Source of the DNA: CAG-877 sp045125935
Lineage (GTDB): Bacteria; Bacillota_I; Bacilli_A; RF39; UBA660
DNA length: 64,000 nucleotides
NCBI GenBank assembly: GCA_045125935.1
Contig: JBGVNW010000068.1
Location: 124,001 to 188,000 of the forward strand
Direction of reading: 5' to 3'
Shown: positions 53,248 to 62,474 of the stretch, piece by piece
Layout of the letters: each line of letters begins with the position of its first letter
Numbering within the stretch: the first letter of the stretch is position 1
Program-made: the position numbers and the translations under genes
Notes under the pieces: generated by a model
Seen by the model: the letters and a program-made list of their open reading frames with translations, nothing else
What the model was told of the DNA's origin: nothing
The model's database searches: none

Positions 53248-53781
53248 ATGGAAATTAGCAATAATTCGGGTATCGCGTTTCGGAATGAAAGAGGTATCAA
53301 TTTTATGAATTACATCGAAGAAAATTACGAATCAATTAAGAGAAAACTTAAGAGAGTCCATAATGGATATAAAGAAGTTTTGTTCGATGAAGATGTGTTT
53401 CAAGATACTATTTTAAAGGTCAATGAATCACTGAAAGAAAAACAATTTAGCAAAGAAGTTCATGAGAAGTATTTTTGTGAATCTTTTAAACGAAACTTAT
53501 TGCGAGAAAAATTGTATCATTTCAATTCCATGACCGATAAAGTGTATGACTTTGAAAATGTAGAAGAGTCTGAAGAAAAATTTATTGAGTCTGAAATTGA
53601 TTTTAAGTTAGTTGTAGAAACATTGAAAAGAGAGTTTGGTGATGATCTGACAGAAATTTATATAGATTGGTTAAAAGGATATAAGATAAAAGAGTTAATT
53701 GAAAAATATGAAGTTAAATCCTGTTATTATCACATCAAAAAAATGAATGAGTTTATTAAAGATTTTTTGAAAAACAATTAA
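53248..53781 (+). CDS. sigma-70-like factor, candidate late transcription sigma
   Basis: 177 residues. The segment HNGYKEVLFDEDVFQDTILKVNESL resembles sigma region 2 (EDVFQD...LKV, as in ECF factors). The C-terminal part, LKREFGDDLTEIYIDWLKGYKIKELIEKYEV followed by a helix, looks like a region 4 with helix-turn-helix. Length matches phage late sigma factors such as T4 gp55 (185 residues). I infer it directs host RNA polymerase to the CATAAATA motif. ATG at 53305 is an alternative start. A terminator follows. Confidence 0.58.
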   Translation: MEISNNSGIAFRNERGINFMNYIEENYESIKRKLKRVHNGYKEVLFDEDVFQDTILKVNESLKEKQFSKEVHEKYFCESFKRNLLREKLYHFNSMTDKVYDFENVEESEEKFIESEIDFKLVVETLKREFGDDLTEIYIDWLKGYKIKELIEKYEVKSCYYHIKKMNEFIKDFLKNN

Positions 53782-53790
53782 ATAAATTAT

Positions 53791-53820
53791 GGAGAAATAA
53801 TAATTATTATTTCTCCTTTT
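53791..53820 (+). terminator. Rho-independent terminator
   Basis: GGAGAAATAATAA and TTATTATTTCTCC perfect stem, followed by TTTTCTTTT. Confidence 0.8.
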
Positions 53821-53827
53821 CTTTTAT

Positions 53828-53835
53828 CATAAATA
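53828..53835 (+). promoter_or_regulatory. CATAAATA late-type motif
   Basis: TTTTATCATAAATATTATAAA, 19 bases before the ATG at 53855. Confidence 0.6.
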
Positions 53836-53854
53836 TTATAAATAACTATTTAAT

Positions 53855-54580
53855 ATGTCAATAGAAAAACACGATATTGTTATACCTTTAGGTGTTAAAA
53901 GTTTCGAAAATGAAAATTTTGAAATAAAAGTTGCTGTTGCAAGCATAAGAAAATATTGTAAGTTTGTTAATAGAATAATCATCGTTTCTCAAATCAAACC
54001 AATAAAAGAATTAGGAGATGATATTGTGTGGGTATATCAAGACGATATATATTCACATGATAAAGATGCTAATATAATTGAAAAGGTAAGAGCGGCGATT
54101 GAAAAAATACCAGACTTGACAGATGACTTCATAATGTGGAGTGATGATCAATTTATCACAAAAGATACTTATTGGGAAGATACTACACCAAGATATATGA
54201 AAATATACGACAAATCCACTAAACATTGGTTTGATGAAATGGCAAAAAAACGATTGTGGTATAGACGATTGATAAAATGCTTTGAAAGATTCCCAAATAA
54301 CGGTTTCGGGTGTAAATTCTTTAACCCACATATACCAAGTCCTTTAAATAAATATAAATTTATTGATATGTGTAAAGAGTATCCATATCAAACAGAGAAT
54401 GGAATAACAATCTATGATTTATATTATAATTTTATTTGTGAAGAAGGCGTTCCAAATTTTGATGAATATCATGTAGAAAAAGGAGAATTGGACTGGAAAG
54501 ATTGTAGATGGGTTGGATATTTTAATTCAAGTATGAGAGTATTACCGTTTAGAAATAAATTAAAAAAAATGTTTTTATAA
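53855..54580 (+). CDS. Stealth-like glycan phosphotransferase/glycosyltransferase
   Basis: 241 residues. The N-terminal HDIVIPLGVKSFENENFEIKVAVASIRKY, a central PDLTDDFIMWSDDQFI and a later block with ENGITIYDLYYNF match the order of Stealth-type and related transferases. The W-(S/N)-D-D-(Q/H)-F block is the probable active site. Its domain is related to the C-terminal half of the protein at 44702. Late-promoted. It would modify a surface or virion glycan; the target is unknown. Confidence 0.65.
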   Translation: MSIEKHDIVIPLGVKSFENENFEIKVAVASIRKYCKFVNRIIIVSQIKPIKELGDDIVWVYQDDIYSHDKDANIIEKVRAAIEKIPDLTDDFIMWSDDQFITKDTYWEDTTPRYMKIYDKSTKHWFDEMAKKRLWYRRLIKCFERFPNNGFGCKFFNPHIPSPLNKYKFIDMCKEYPYQTENGITIYDLYYNFICEEGVPNFDEYHVEKGELDWKDCRWVGYFNSSMRVLPFRNKLKKMFL

Positions 54581-54702
54581 AAAATAAAGAGTGGAATTTA
54601 TATTCTTAATTTTATTAATTCTATTAAAATTTATATAATATATATAACAAAATAAATATAAATATCTATTATAAAATAGAAATAAGTATTAAAAATATTT
54701 TC

Positions 54703-54710
54703 CATAAATA
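54703..54710 (+). promoter_or_regulatory. CATAAATA motif before the third tnpB
   Basis: ATTTTCCATAAATACTGTAT, 29 bases before the TTG start at 54740; the string CATAAATACTGT is shared with the second tnpB. Confidence 0.5.
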
Positions 54711-54739
54711 CTGTATAAAAGATATTAAAATATTAAACT

Positions 54740-55948
54740 TTGAAACTTGTTGAGCAACATATAATTAAAAAGAACAATATTTACTATAAAGAATTGGATA
54801 AATTATGTTTTTTATCCAAAAATCTTTATAATATTGCATTATATGAGATTAGACAACAATATTTTAAAGATAAAACATTTTTAAATTATTATTCTGTAAA
54901 TAGATTGTTACATGATAGGCATGATGAAAATTATTTTGCTTTACCATCAAACACTTCACAAGAAACACTTAAATTAGTAAGTAACAATTATAAATCATTT
55001 TTCAAATCATTATCTTCTAAAAAAGTTGATAAAGTAAAAATACCTGGTTATTTAGATAAAGAATCTGGAAGACAAGTTGTTGTTTATAATAAAATGACAT
55101 TAAGTAAAAATTATTTAGATAAAGGTATTATTAAACTTCCTAAATCGAACATAGAGTTTAAATCCAATAAATGTAATAAAATTTGTCAGGTTAGAATTAT
55201 TCCAAGTAACAACCATATTGTTTTAGAAGTTATCTATGAAGAAAATGAAGCGATATTAAAAAATGATAATGGTAAATATTTATCTATTGATTTAGGTATC
55301 AATAATTTAGCAACATGTACATCTAATGCTATAAATAGTTTTATTATTAATGGTAGACCTGTAAAATCTATAAATCAATACTACAATAAAACCAAAGCAT
55401 ATTTACAATCTAAACTAAAAAATAAATACACAAGTAATAAAATTTATAAATTAACTTTTAAAAGAAATAATAAAATAAAAGATTATTTTCATAAAACTTC
55501 TTCCTATATAGTGAATCAAGCAGTTTCTAATGACCTAAATACCATTGTCATTGGTAAAAATGTAGGCTGGAAACAAGACATTAATATAGGAAAGAAAAAT
55601 AATCAAACATTTACTCAAATACCATTTGACCTATTAATTAAGTTAATATCATACAAAGCGAAGTTAAAAGGAATAAATGTAATACTACAAGAAGAAAGTT
55701 ATACCAGCAAGGTATCATTTTTTGATAACGATTATATTCCTACTTATGGTGTAGATGATGATAAACTTAATACTTCGGGGAAAAGAATTAAACGAGGACT
55801 ATACAAAACAAAAACATCAGCATTGATAAATGCTGATGTTAATGGTAGTCTTAATATTCTAAGAAAATATCTAAAAGTATCTTCCGATCAAATAATTAAT
55901 GTAGGAAGTAGAGGGTTTGTGACTAACCCATTGGTAGTTAATATCTAA
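54740..55948 (+). CDS. tnpB: TnpB-family nuclease with rearranged RuvC-II site
   Basis: 402 residues from a TTG start. RuvC-I is YLSIDLGINNLAT (D184) and RuvC-III is NADVNGSLNI (D366). At the usual RuvC-II place there is TIVIGKNVGWKQD with no glutamate; the likely catalytic Glu is in the later ILQEESYTSK block (E318 or E319). The region before RuvC-III lacks cysteines, so there is no zinc ribbon. This matches a known TnpB lineage with a rearranged catalytic site. Codons look intact. No tnpA is adjacent. Confidence 0.82.
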   Translation: MKLVEQHIIKKNNIYYKELDKLCFLSKNLYNIALYEIRQQYFKDKTFLNYYSVNRLLHDRHDENYFALPSNTSQETLKLVSNNYKSFFKSLSSKKVDKVKIPGYLDKESGRQVVVYNKMTLSKNYLDKGIIKLPKSNIEFKSNKCNKICQVRIIPSNNHIVLEVIYEENEAILKNDNGKYLSIDLGINNLATCTSNAINSFIINGRPVKSINQYYNKTKAYLQSKLKNKYTSNKIYKLTFKRNNKIKDYFHKTSSYIVNQAVSNDLNTIVIGKNVGWKQDINIGKKNNQTFTQIPFDLLIKLISYKAKLKGINVILQEESYTSKVSFFDNDYIPTYGVDDDKLNTSGKRIKRGLYKTKTSALINADVNGSLNILRKYLKVSSDQIINVGSRGFVTNPLVVNI

Positions 55949-55990
55949 CTCACCAAAAATAAATAATATTAAAATATTTTAATGAATTTT
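55875..55990 (+). ncRNA. candidate omega RNA overlapping the 3' end of the third tnpB
   Basis: CTTCC at about 55881 can pair with GGAAG at 55903, and GGGTT/AACCC form a hairpin at 55912-55928, overlapping the last codons. The 60 bases after the stop are AT-rich with weak hairpins. Known omega RNAs of this family overlap the coding 3' end. Low confidence; the ends are unknown. Confidence 0.3.
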
Positions 55991-56013
55991 AATAATATTA
56001 ATATTATTTGATG

Positions 56014-56898
56014 TCATAATGACATTATCATATCTACCAAATTAGGCTGAGGACTGCAATCAAACTTATCTTTTCTGATATTAGTATGTGTAAGTAGTCC
56101 TTTAACTTTTCCTTTATATGCATCAACATGATAATCAAACGCCTTGATAGCACCTTCTTCTTTTATCCATTTATACAATCCTTCGTGTAAATCTATATTG
56201 TCTCGTTCTGCAATATACAATAACAAATCTCGCACTGCTCTTATTTGTTCATCAGAATACTTGTGCCAAGATAAATAACCTCTAAATTTAGAACTTAATG
56301 AAACAGTTTGATCCAAACTCACTTTTGCACCTGTATATGTCTTACCTTTATCTACATATCCAAAATTACAAATCTCAATACCAACAGAATGTGTATTCAT
56401 ATATGAAGAACCAGATGAACCTATATGGTATCCTTGACAGCCTTCTGGGAATGCTCGCACAATTTGTCCGTCATACTTTGTATTACCTGTTGTGCAATTC
56501 TGTCCACCAACGACAAATTCGGTAGCGACTTTGCCGAGAGAATCTTTCGCCCACCAATCAACAACTGCTCTTGGATTTGGAGCACCAGCGGTATGATGTA
56601 GAATGATATAATCATTTTTATAATTGCCTTTAAGATATTCTCCTTTTGGCAAATGATATTCATCTATATCAAGAACTAAAGGGTTTGGTTGGATTATTGT
56701 TAAATCTGTATCAAAATTAATATTTAAAGCGTTTAATGTATTTTTACCAACAATGCCATCAGGATATAAACCATGCTTTTTTTGAAATTCTTTGACTGCA
56801 TTTTCTGTTTGAGCACCAAATATACCATCTGCTTCTATACCCAATGCATGTTGAATTTGTTTAACCTCGTTACCACGAGAACCTTTTTTCAATATCAT
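56014..56898 (-). CDS. N-acetylmuramoyl-L-alanine amidase endolysin
   Basis: 294 residues. Residues 1-60 form a peptidoglycan-binding domain type 1 (GSRGNEVKQIQHALGIEADGIFG). The rest is an amidase-2 domain: DYIILHHTAG (H101/H102), GYHIGSSG, NTHSVGIEICNFG, and LLTHTNIRKDKFDCSPQPN with H271 and C281 as probable zinc ligands, as in T7 lysozyme. It cuts the amide bond between MurNAc and the stem peptide at lysis. No signal peptide, so it needs a holin (candidate at 39421). Late motif at 56925. Confidence 0.92.
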   Translation of the reverse strand: MILKKGSRGNEVKQIQHALGIEADGIFGAQTENAVKEFQKKHGLYPDGIVGKNTLNALNINFDTDLTIIQPNPLVLDIDEYHLPKGEYLKGNYKNDYIILHHTAGAPNPRAVVDWWAKDSLGKVATEFVVGGQNCTTGNTKYDGQIVRAFPEGCQGYHIGSSGSSYMNTHSVGIEICNFGYVDKGKTYTGAKVSLDQTVSLSSKFRGYLSWHKYSDEQIRAVRDLLLYIAERDNIDLHEGLYKWIKEEGAIKAFDYHVDAYKGKVKGLLTHTNIRKDKFDCSPQPNLVDMIMSL

Positions 56899-56924
56899 TG
56901 TAATATAAATGTTTTATATAGATA

Positions 56925-56932
56925 TATTTATG
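56925..56932 (-). promoter_or_regulatory. CATAAATA late-type motif, minus strand
   Basis: AAAACATAAATATATC on the minus strand, 26 bases before the endolysin ATG. Confidence 0.6.
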
Positions 56933-56947
56933 TTTTGTAATATTTTA

Positions 56948-56955
56948 CATAAATA
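56948..56955 (+). promoter_or_regulatory. CATAAATA late-type motif
   Basis: TTTTACATAAATAATATA, 48 bases before the ATG at 57004; divergent pair with 56925. Confidence 0.55.
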
Positions 56956-57003
56956 ATATATACCAATAAATGGTAAGTTTAATTAAAAATAAATGAATAT
57001 TTT

Positions 57004-60000
57004 ATGGCGAACGCAAGAATTAGTAATTCATTAAGTTATTTTTTAGAGCAAGCACTTATATTAGAAAAAAATAGTCTTGAGACTGTTTCAAAAGTGAGCG
57101 ATGCGGTTACTTCACAAAAAGATACTGTTACTATAAGTTTAACAGATCCTAATAATCCATCAGAGACGATAACATATTCTATTCCTTCATTTGGATATTT
57201 AAAATCTGAAATCGAAAGATTGGACAGATCTATCAAATCAATGTCTAATATAGATTCAAATACAGGTAGTAGAATTAGGTTGTCTGATGGAACATATAGA
57301 AAAATTATTGCGAGCAAGATTGCTTCGGAAGCACCAACAATTACACACACAAACAATGTAACAAATTTCAATTTCAAATCAAATTGGTTATTTGAAGACA
57401 TGATGGATCCATATTTATATGCAAATGTGGATTTAACTGGTTGTGTCCCTAATGAAACAGAAAGAGTGATAGTTCAAAGATATATTCTTAATTGTGTAAA
57501 TACAAAACAATTAAATTATTTTGATAATATTAAAACTAATTCTACAAATATTGATTACAAAAGTTTTTTAAAAGGATTATTGAATAATAGTATCACATAT
57601 ATTCTTGATGAAAATTATTATGATCTACCACCTATTAGAAGAAGATATAGTGGGGAATTTGAAATAAGCAGAATTCTTGATAACACATTATCTTCTGATG
57701 GTAAAAATATCCTTGGTAGAATAGTGTTGAAAAGTCTTCTTTATACAGATAACAATAGTGGTATTGAAAATACAGTTACACTTCAAAAGAATAATATTCT
57801 TGAAATTAAAGAAACACCTGTAACTACAAGATATATAGTTACAAATGTTGATGCTGCCACAAATGAAGTTAAACTAAAGAGATTAGAAGGATATACACCT
57901 ATTACAAATACAACCATATTTAAAATTAGTTCTAATCAAGTAAAGAAAATAAACATAGAAATACCTGTTAGTTTTGATAGACGAGAAGTAATTTTCGTCA
58001 AAGCAATCGACCCAGATTCTAACATACCTTCAAACAAATGGTCTCCTGGTATTGCATTTTATACCAATGATCTAAAATACACAAGTCCACAAGGTGTTAC
58101 AAGCAGATTAGATACATTTTATCAAAAAAATGTTGTAGATTTTGGTAATATAATACTTTCATACTCAAAAGATTATTATCCAAGTATTATTGAAGGTATT
58201 AAACCAGACGCTCCTGTTTTACATTATGATGCGGAGAATGATAGTGCAAGTGATTTTAAAATTGTTCAAATTAACAAGCAATTATCAGAAGGAACCGAAA
58301 CAAACACATTTAAAAAACTTATTGCAGATAAAGAAAATGCTTTGAGTCAAATAAATAATAATAATAAACTGATTGAGGAACAAAAAGAACTTATTCAAAC
58401 AACCAAGTTTACAACAACAACTGAAAAAATAAATGCACAAAATAAACTTGCTGAATATGTTAAGAACCAAGGGACATATACTTCATTATATAATAGTATT
58501 GTAAATCAAATTAAGTCTCAATATGCAGCAACTTATAGTGAGAAACCTAAATATAGAGTTAGAGGATTTTGGAGTATACCTTCTCCAAAAATAAGTCAAT
58601 CATCAGGTCCTCAACAAATCATTCAATTCAAAATAAGATATAGATATTTGAGTGAAAGTGGTGTTGCTAATAAAGAAGAAGAATTTACTTATCTTGATGG
58701 AACAACTAATGCAACAGGTAGATTCTCTAATTGGAATGAAATACTTACTCCATTACGTCGTAGAATAAAGGGAAAAGATGGAATATATAGTTGGGAAAAG
58801 ATGAACACTGCCGATCCTGAACAAATCAATATCAATCAACTTGACCTACCTATCCAAAATGGAGAGCAAATTGAAATTCAGATTAAATCTATAAGTGAAG
58901 CAGGATTTCCATCAAACCCAATGGAATCAGATTGGAGTGAACCTATAATTATCGCTTTTAGAGATTTCCCTGAACTACAAGGAGATGATATATCTGAAAT
59001 CATTGCACAAAATAGAGTGGATGCTTCTGTTGCTAATATTATGGATAGTTTTACTGGAAATACAAATGCACACATGTCGTCAAGTTTTTATACCAATGAC
59101 AAATATTTTGCACATAATGCAGAAAGCATTACTTCTGGATTCTTAAGTCCAGAACAAACTCCTATTACCCTATATGATAAACTCTACGATTTACAAAATC
59201 AAATTAGTGCTATTAATGAGCAGATTGAAAAATCTACAGCTTCTGTAGATGTAAAACTTATTGACGGAGAGGACAATAGTAAGATATATACTTTAACAGA
59301 AGGCGGAACTACTTATATAAATGCGGGTAATTATTTAGAAGATAAAAATAAAATAGATACAAACGAAAAGAATGGTGTTATTATAACAAAAACATATTAT
59401 ATAAGCATATCATCAGATTTACAAAGCGGATTAGAAATTTTAAGCAAAATACCTGGTGATAGATTATCAATGTGTCCAAATAGCATATCGGAAGTTAATA
59501 ATCTTATTTCAAAAGAAAAAAGCGACATTATAAAAAGAAATGATTATAAGAATTACGATAACATTCTTACTCCCAATTCTATAACAAGTGATTACTATAG
59601 GACAAAAGGTAGATATGACCTTGTGCCTATCAATTTAACCGCTTCTGATGTCATTGATTATCAAATATGTTCGCCTAATATGTACCAATCTGCACAATGT
59701 AAGGGTCAGTTTATATATTCGAGATTCAGAAATGTATCAGATACATTTGATATGTATGCTAATACAGACACAAATGGATTATCAAATTTTGATATAAATG
59801 CAGAATTTTTAAATGGCGAGAATATATACAAATTTAAACAAAATAAACAAGACAATAATTTCTGGATAGAGAGATTTAATTTTTATAGACCAAATGCAGA
59901 TAAAAGTGGTAAATATGGATATACAGGAACAGATATTACAGAAATATCATCCAAAGAAATAAAAGAACACTTATTTAAGTATATTGTAGAGTTATATGAT

Positions 60001-61209
60001 AATTTAACTGGTTCCGCACTATCATCCATTTTGTATTATACTGAAGAAGATGAAATAATTTACATGTGGAAATATATCGAATCTATAAAAGATAATGGTG
60101 AAACTTATCAATCATATGCAGCAAGAAATATTATAACAAATAAAATTCCAGAAAATCCAATAGATGAAAGTGTTGAAATTAAGGGATTGTATTATACAGA
60201 TTCTAATGGCGATTTTAATATATATGCAGATGGTCGAAAAAAGAATTATACCAAGATAATAAACTACGATTACACTACTAAAACCCTCAAATGGAAATGG
60301 GTGGATACACATACAAATACTGGAAACACAAAAGAAGGAACTGATATTTTTAAGTTAGATGATAATTTCCGATATATAGTAGAAAAAATAGATGCAAACG
60401 GTCAAAAAATGAGTATACAACATGACGGTGCAATAAAAATATCAAACTCGTTTGATGTCATTAAACAAATTGAAGTTGTTCTTAATAGACTACCAAAAAC
60501 ATTTAATAAATCAAAAACTGCTTTGAAAACTTTATATAGTGATTCAAAAGTGCTTATGCGATTAAACAATTTAACAAACGCAGAAATAACAAAAGGAAAT
60601 ACATTGATTAAAAATAATGTTTTAAAACAAAGTTTAGTAAAAGCAAACAAAATAGCCGCAAGATCTTCATTTGATGTAAAAACTGTAAAGACAGCAACCT
60701 TAAATCAAATAGAACCAAAAATACAAACAGCATATGGTTTTTCAGATCTTGGTAAAATAAAAAACCTTAATGTTGATGGATATCTTTCTATGGATGATGG
60801 TAGTTATGTAACTACTCACAAAATTGGATATGATGAAATTGATAGATATAGAACTGGTTCAATATCTTGTGATTCATATTTATTTTTAAGTCCAACAAAC
60901 CACAGTGAAATACAGGTCAATGGTGATACAAATAAATCAAATATATTTATAAAATCAAATGAACAGTTAATGGTTCCTATAACATATCAATATAGAATGG
61001 AAGACTATAATGGTAACATATTTGGTAATTCTGGATATAAATCAACAGATCCAATTGTTAAAAATACAAAATTTGCAAATATTATTGGTATAGATATCTG
61101 GATGAACACTTTAAGTGATACACCTAAACAATATGATATAGTTGTATATAGCACTTATAACAAGGATAACTCAAGAACAACTGGAACAATTACTAAAAAA
61201 CTTCAATAA
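57004..61209 (+). CDS. giant structural protein, probable baseplate/fibre connector
   Basis: 1401 residues. The N-terminus (NSLSYFLEQALILEKNSLETVSKV) is helical and is followed by beta-rich modules. A coiled coil lies near 440-500 (KENALSQINNNNKLIEEQKEL). Next come a fibronectin-like module with KYRVRGFWSIPSPKI and a second one with EPIIIAF. The C-terminal 150 residues include LNVDGYLSMDDGSYVTTHK and end in a beta domain. No enzyme motif. Late-promoted, alone between a divergent endolysin and a bidirectional terminator. A structural virion role is likely from size and context. Confidence 0.62.
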   Translation: MANARISNSLSYFLEQALILEKNSLETVSKVSDAVTSQKDTVTISLTDPNNPSETITYSIPSFGYLKSEIERLDRSIKSMSNIDSNTGSRIRLSDGTYRKIIASKIASEAPTITHTNNVTNFNFKSNWLFEDMMDPYLYANVDLTGCVPNETERVIVQRYILNCVNTKQLNYFDNIKTNSTNIDYKSFLKGLLNNSITYILDENYYDLPPIRRRYSGEFEISRILDNTLSSDGKNILGRIVLKSLLYTDNNSGIENTVTLQKNNILEIKETPVTTRYIVTNVDAATNEVKLKRLEGYTPITNTTIFKISSNQVKKINIEIPVSFDRREVIFVKAIDPDSNIPSNKWSPGIAFYTNDLKYTSPQGVTSRLDTFYQKNVVDFGNIILSYSKDYYPSIIEGIKPDAPVLHYDAENDSASDFKIVQINKQLSEGTETNTFKKLIADKENALSQINNNNKLIEEQKELIQTTKFTTTTEKINAQNKLAEYVKNQGTYTSLYNSIVNQIKSQYAATYSEKPKYRVRGFWSIPSPKISQSSGPQQIIQFKIRYRYLSESGVANKEEEFTYLDGTTNATGRFSNWNEILTPLRRRIKGKDGIYSWEKMNTADPEQININQLDLPIQNGEQIEIQIKSISEAGFPSNPMESDWSEPIIIAFRDFPELQGDDISEIIAQNRVDASVANIMDSFTGNTNAHMSSSFYTNDKYFAHNAESITSGFLSPEQTPITLYDKLYDLQNQISAINEQIEKSTASVDVKLIDGEDNSKIYTLTEGGTTYINAGNYLEDKNKIDTNEKNGVIITKTYYISISSDLQSGLEILSKIPGDRLSMCPNSISEVNNLISKEKSDIIKRNDYKNYDNILTPNSITSDYYRTKGRYDLVPINLTASDVIDYQICSPNMYQSAQCKGQFIYSRFRNVSDTFDMYANTDTNGLSNFDINAEFLNGENIYKFKQNKQDNNFWIERFNFYRPNADKSGKYGYTGTDITEISSKEIKEHLFKYIVELYDNLTGSALSSILYYTEEDEIIYMWKYIESIKDNGETYQSYAARNIITNKIPENPIDESVEIKGLYYTDSNGDFNIYADGRKKNYTKIINYDYTTKTLKWKWVDTHTNTGNTKEGTDIFKLDDNFRYIVEKIDANGQKMSIQHDGAIKISNSFDVIKQIEVVLNRLPKTFNKSKTALKTLYSDSKVLMRLNNLTNAEITKGNTLIKNNVLKQSLVKANKIAARSSFDVKTVKTATLNQIEPKIQTAYGFSDLGKIKNLNVDGYLSMDDGSYVTTHKIGYDEIDRYRTGSISCDSYLFLSPTNHSEIQVNGDTNKSNIFIKSNEQLMVPITYQYRMEDYNGNIFGNSGYKSTDPIVKNTKFANIIGIDIWMNTLSDTPKQYDIVVYSTYNKDNSRTTGTITKKLQ

Positions 61210-61210
61210 A

Positions 61211-61239
61211 AAAGAGAGAACTTATGTTCTCTCTTTTTA
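61211..61239. terminator. bidirectional terminator
   Basis: AAAGAGAGAAC and GTTCTCTCTTT perfect 11-bp stem, loop TTAT, A-run before and T-run after. Confidence 0.88.
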
Positions 61240-61869
61240 TTATATACTCTTCAATATACCATAAGCATCAACCAAATCATCAATAGGTTTAGGTTGTTTA
61301 AAATCAACACCATTTGATTTACAATATTTCCAAAATTCACTTTTTGTCAATTCATCATCCTTTAACCTATTATCTATGAATGCTTGTATCATATCTTCTT
61401 TTTTTGCATTTCCTTTACCAAACAACATTTTTTTACCTTCTGTTGGTGAAATAATATTTAAACAATCCGAACCAAAATTTTCTATCAATTTCATTCTTAA
61501 AAAAGAATTATACATTGCAAGATCTAATGTTGATGATGAAATGCTACCATATGAAAATCCTTCAAGACCTATAATAACATCATCATCTATGATTGCTTTC
61601 AACTTATCAATTATAAGATTTGAAATCATTAAAGCATCTGCCATTTTTGTTTTCTGCTCATATCTATAATTGCTGTCATCAATCTTTCTTGTATATGGAA
61701 TAATATCTATAATTTCACATAAATCATTATGATATCTATAACTTTTTGACTTTGAATGTTTCCAGTCTTTACCACCATCGCTGAAAAAACTTATGAAATT
61801 ATACTCTCCATTTTTATATACACATATCGCTGGACTCGTAAGCGAAAAATCTATTCCAATTTTTATCAT
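61240..61869 (-). CDS. RuvC-fold Holliday-junction resolvase-like protein
   Basis: 209 residues. The start MIKIGIDFSLTSPAICV (D7) is the RuvC-I strand. VIIGLEGFSYGS (E103) is the second acidic site and KPIDDLVDAYGILKS (D198, D201) the C-terminal acidic pair. The order D-E-D-D is that of RuvC nucleases. A phage copy would resolve recombination or replication branches before packaging. It overlaps the upstream gene by 4 bases (ATGA). Confidence 0.75.
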   Translation of the reverse strand: MIKIGIDFSLTSPAICVYKNGEYNFISFFSDGGKDWKHSKSKSYRYHNDLCEIIDIIPYTRKIDDSNYRYEQKTKMADALMISNLIIDKLKAIIDDDVIIGLEGFSYGSISSSTLDLAMYNSFLRMKLIENFGSDCLNIISPTEGKKMLFGKGNAKKEDMIQAFIDNRLKDDELTKSEFWKYCKSNGVDFKQPKPIDDLVDAYGILKSI

Positions 61870-62441
61870 TGCTTCAAACTCTTTTTAATAAATTGTGATT
61901 GTGCATCCATTATAGTCCCATTAAGAAAATAATTCTCATCACAAAACTTACCAATTACTCTATAAACTTTTGAAAAAGGTAATGAATAAATAGCAGTTAC
62001 ATTTTCTACTTTATATCTCTTAATAGCATTCTTTATAAAGAATGACTCTGCAGATTTACATATAATTTTATAATTAAAATTTTTTATAACAGTCTGTTTA
62101 TCTGCGTGTTCAACACCAGGATAGCGATTGATATTATCCCATATCTGATCTTTATACCATTTGAAATATGTTTCAATAAACTTCAATCTAACCTTTAATG
62201 GCATAACACACAAATCAATACACAGATAAGAATTAGGATCTTTTTCAGATAGTCCCAAACTTATAATCACAGGTCTGCCGTTATATATCTTATCTGATTT
62301 TGGTTGATAGTTCAATATATAAAAACGACCTGGATAAAGAATAACCGTATCACATTTTTTAGCATCTGTCTTTATATCAAATTTATCACCACTTTTCACA
62401 AAATAATCAAACCATTGTAAAATATCGTAATTTTCTGCCAT
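61866..62441 (-). CDS. conserved phage protein of unknown function
   Basis: 191 residues. PGRFYILNYQPKSDKIYNGRPVIISLGLSEKDPN, then DLCVMPLKVRLKFIETYFKWY, is a pattern I associate with large phages (PG.(F/Y)Y...Y..K...Y..RP.I..LG..), but I cannot name a proven function. The coupling to the resolvase suggests a DNA-processing role. Late motif at 62475, so the two-gene unit is probably late. Confidence 0.6.
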   Translation of the reverse strand: MAENYDILQWFDYFVKSGDKFDIKTDAKKCDTVILYPGRFYILNYQPKSDKIYNGRPVIISLGLSEKDPNSYLCIDLCVMPLKVRLKFIETYFKWYKDQIWDNINRYPGVEHADKQTVIKNFNYKIICKSAESFFIKNAIKRYKVENVTAIYSLPFSKVYRVIGKFCDENYFLNGTIMDAQSQFIKKSLKQ

Positions 62442-62474
62442 TTGTTTGTTATCTTTTATTTACGAATTATATTA

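Noticed and set aside
391..57690. Depletion of GAATTC as a target of the EcoRI-type methylase
   Set aside because: Several GAATTC sites are present (for example near 393, 1153, 1175, 18184, 51984, 57674); I cannot show depletion by eye.
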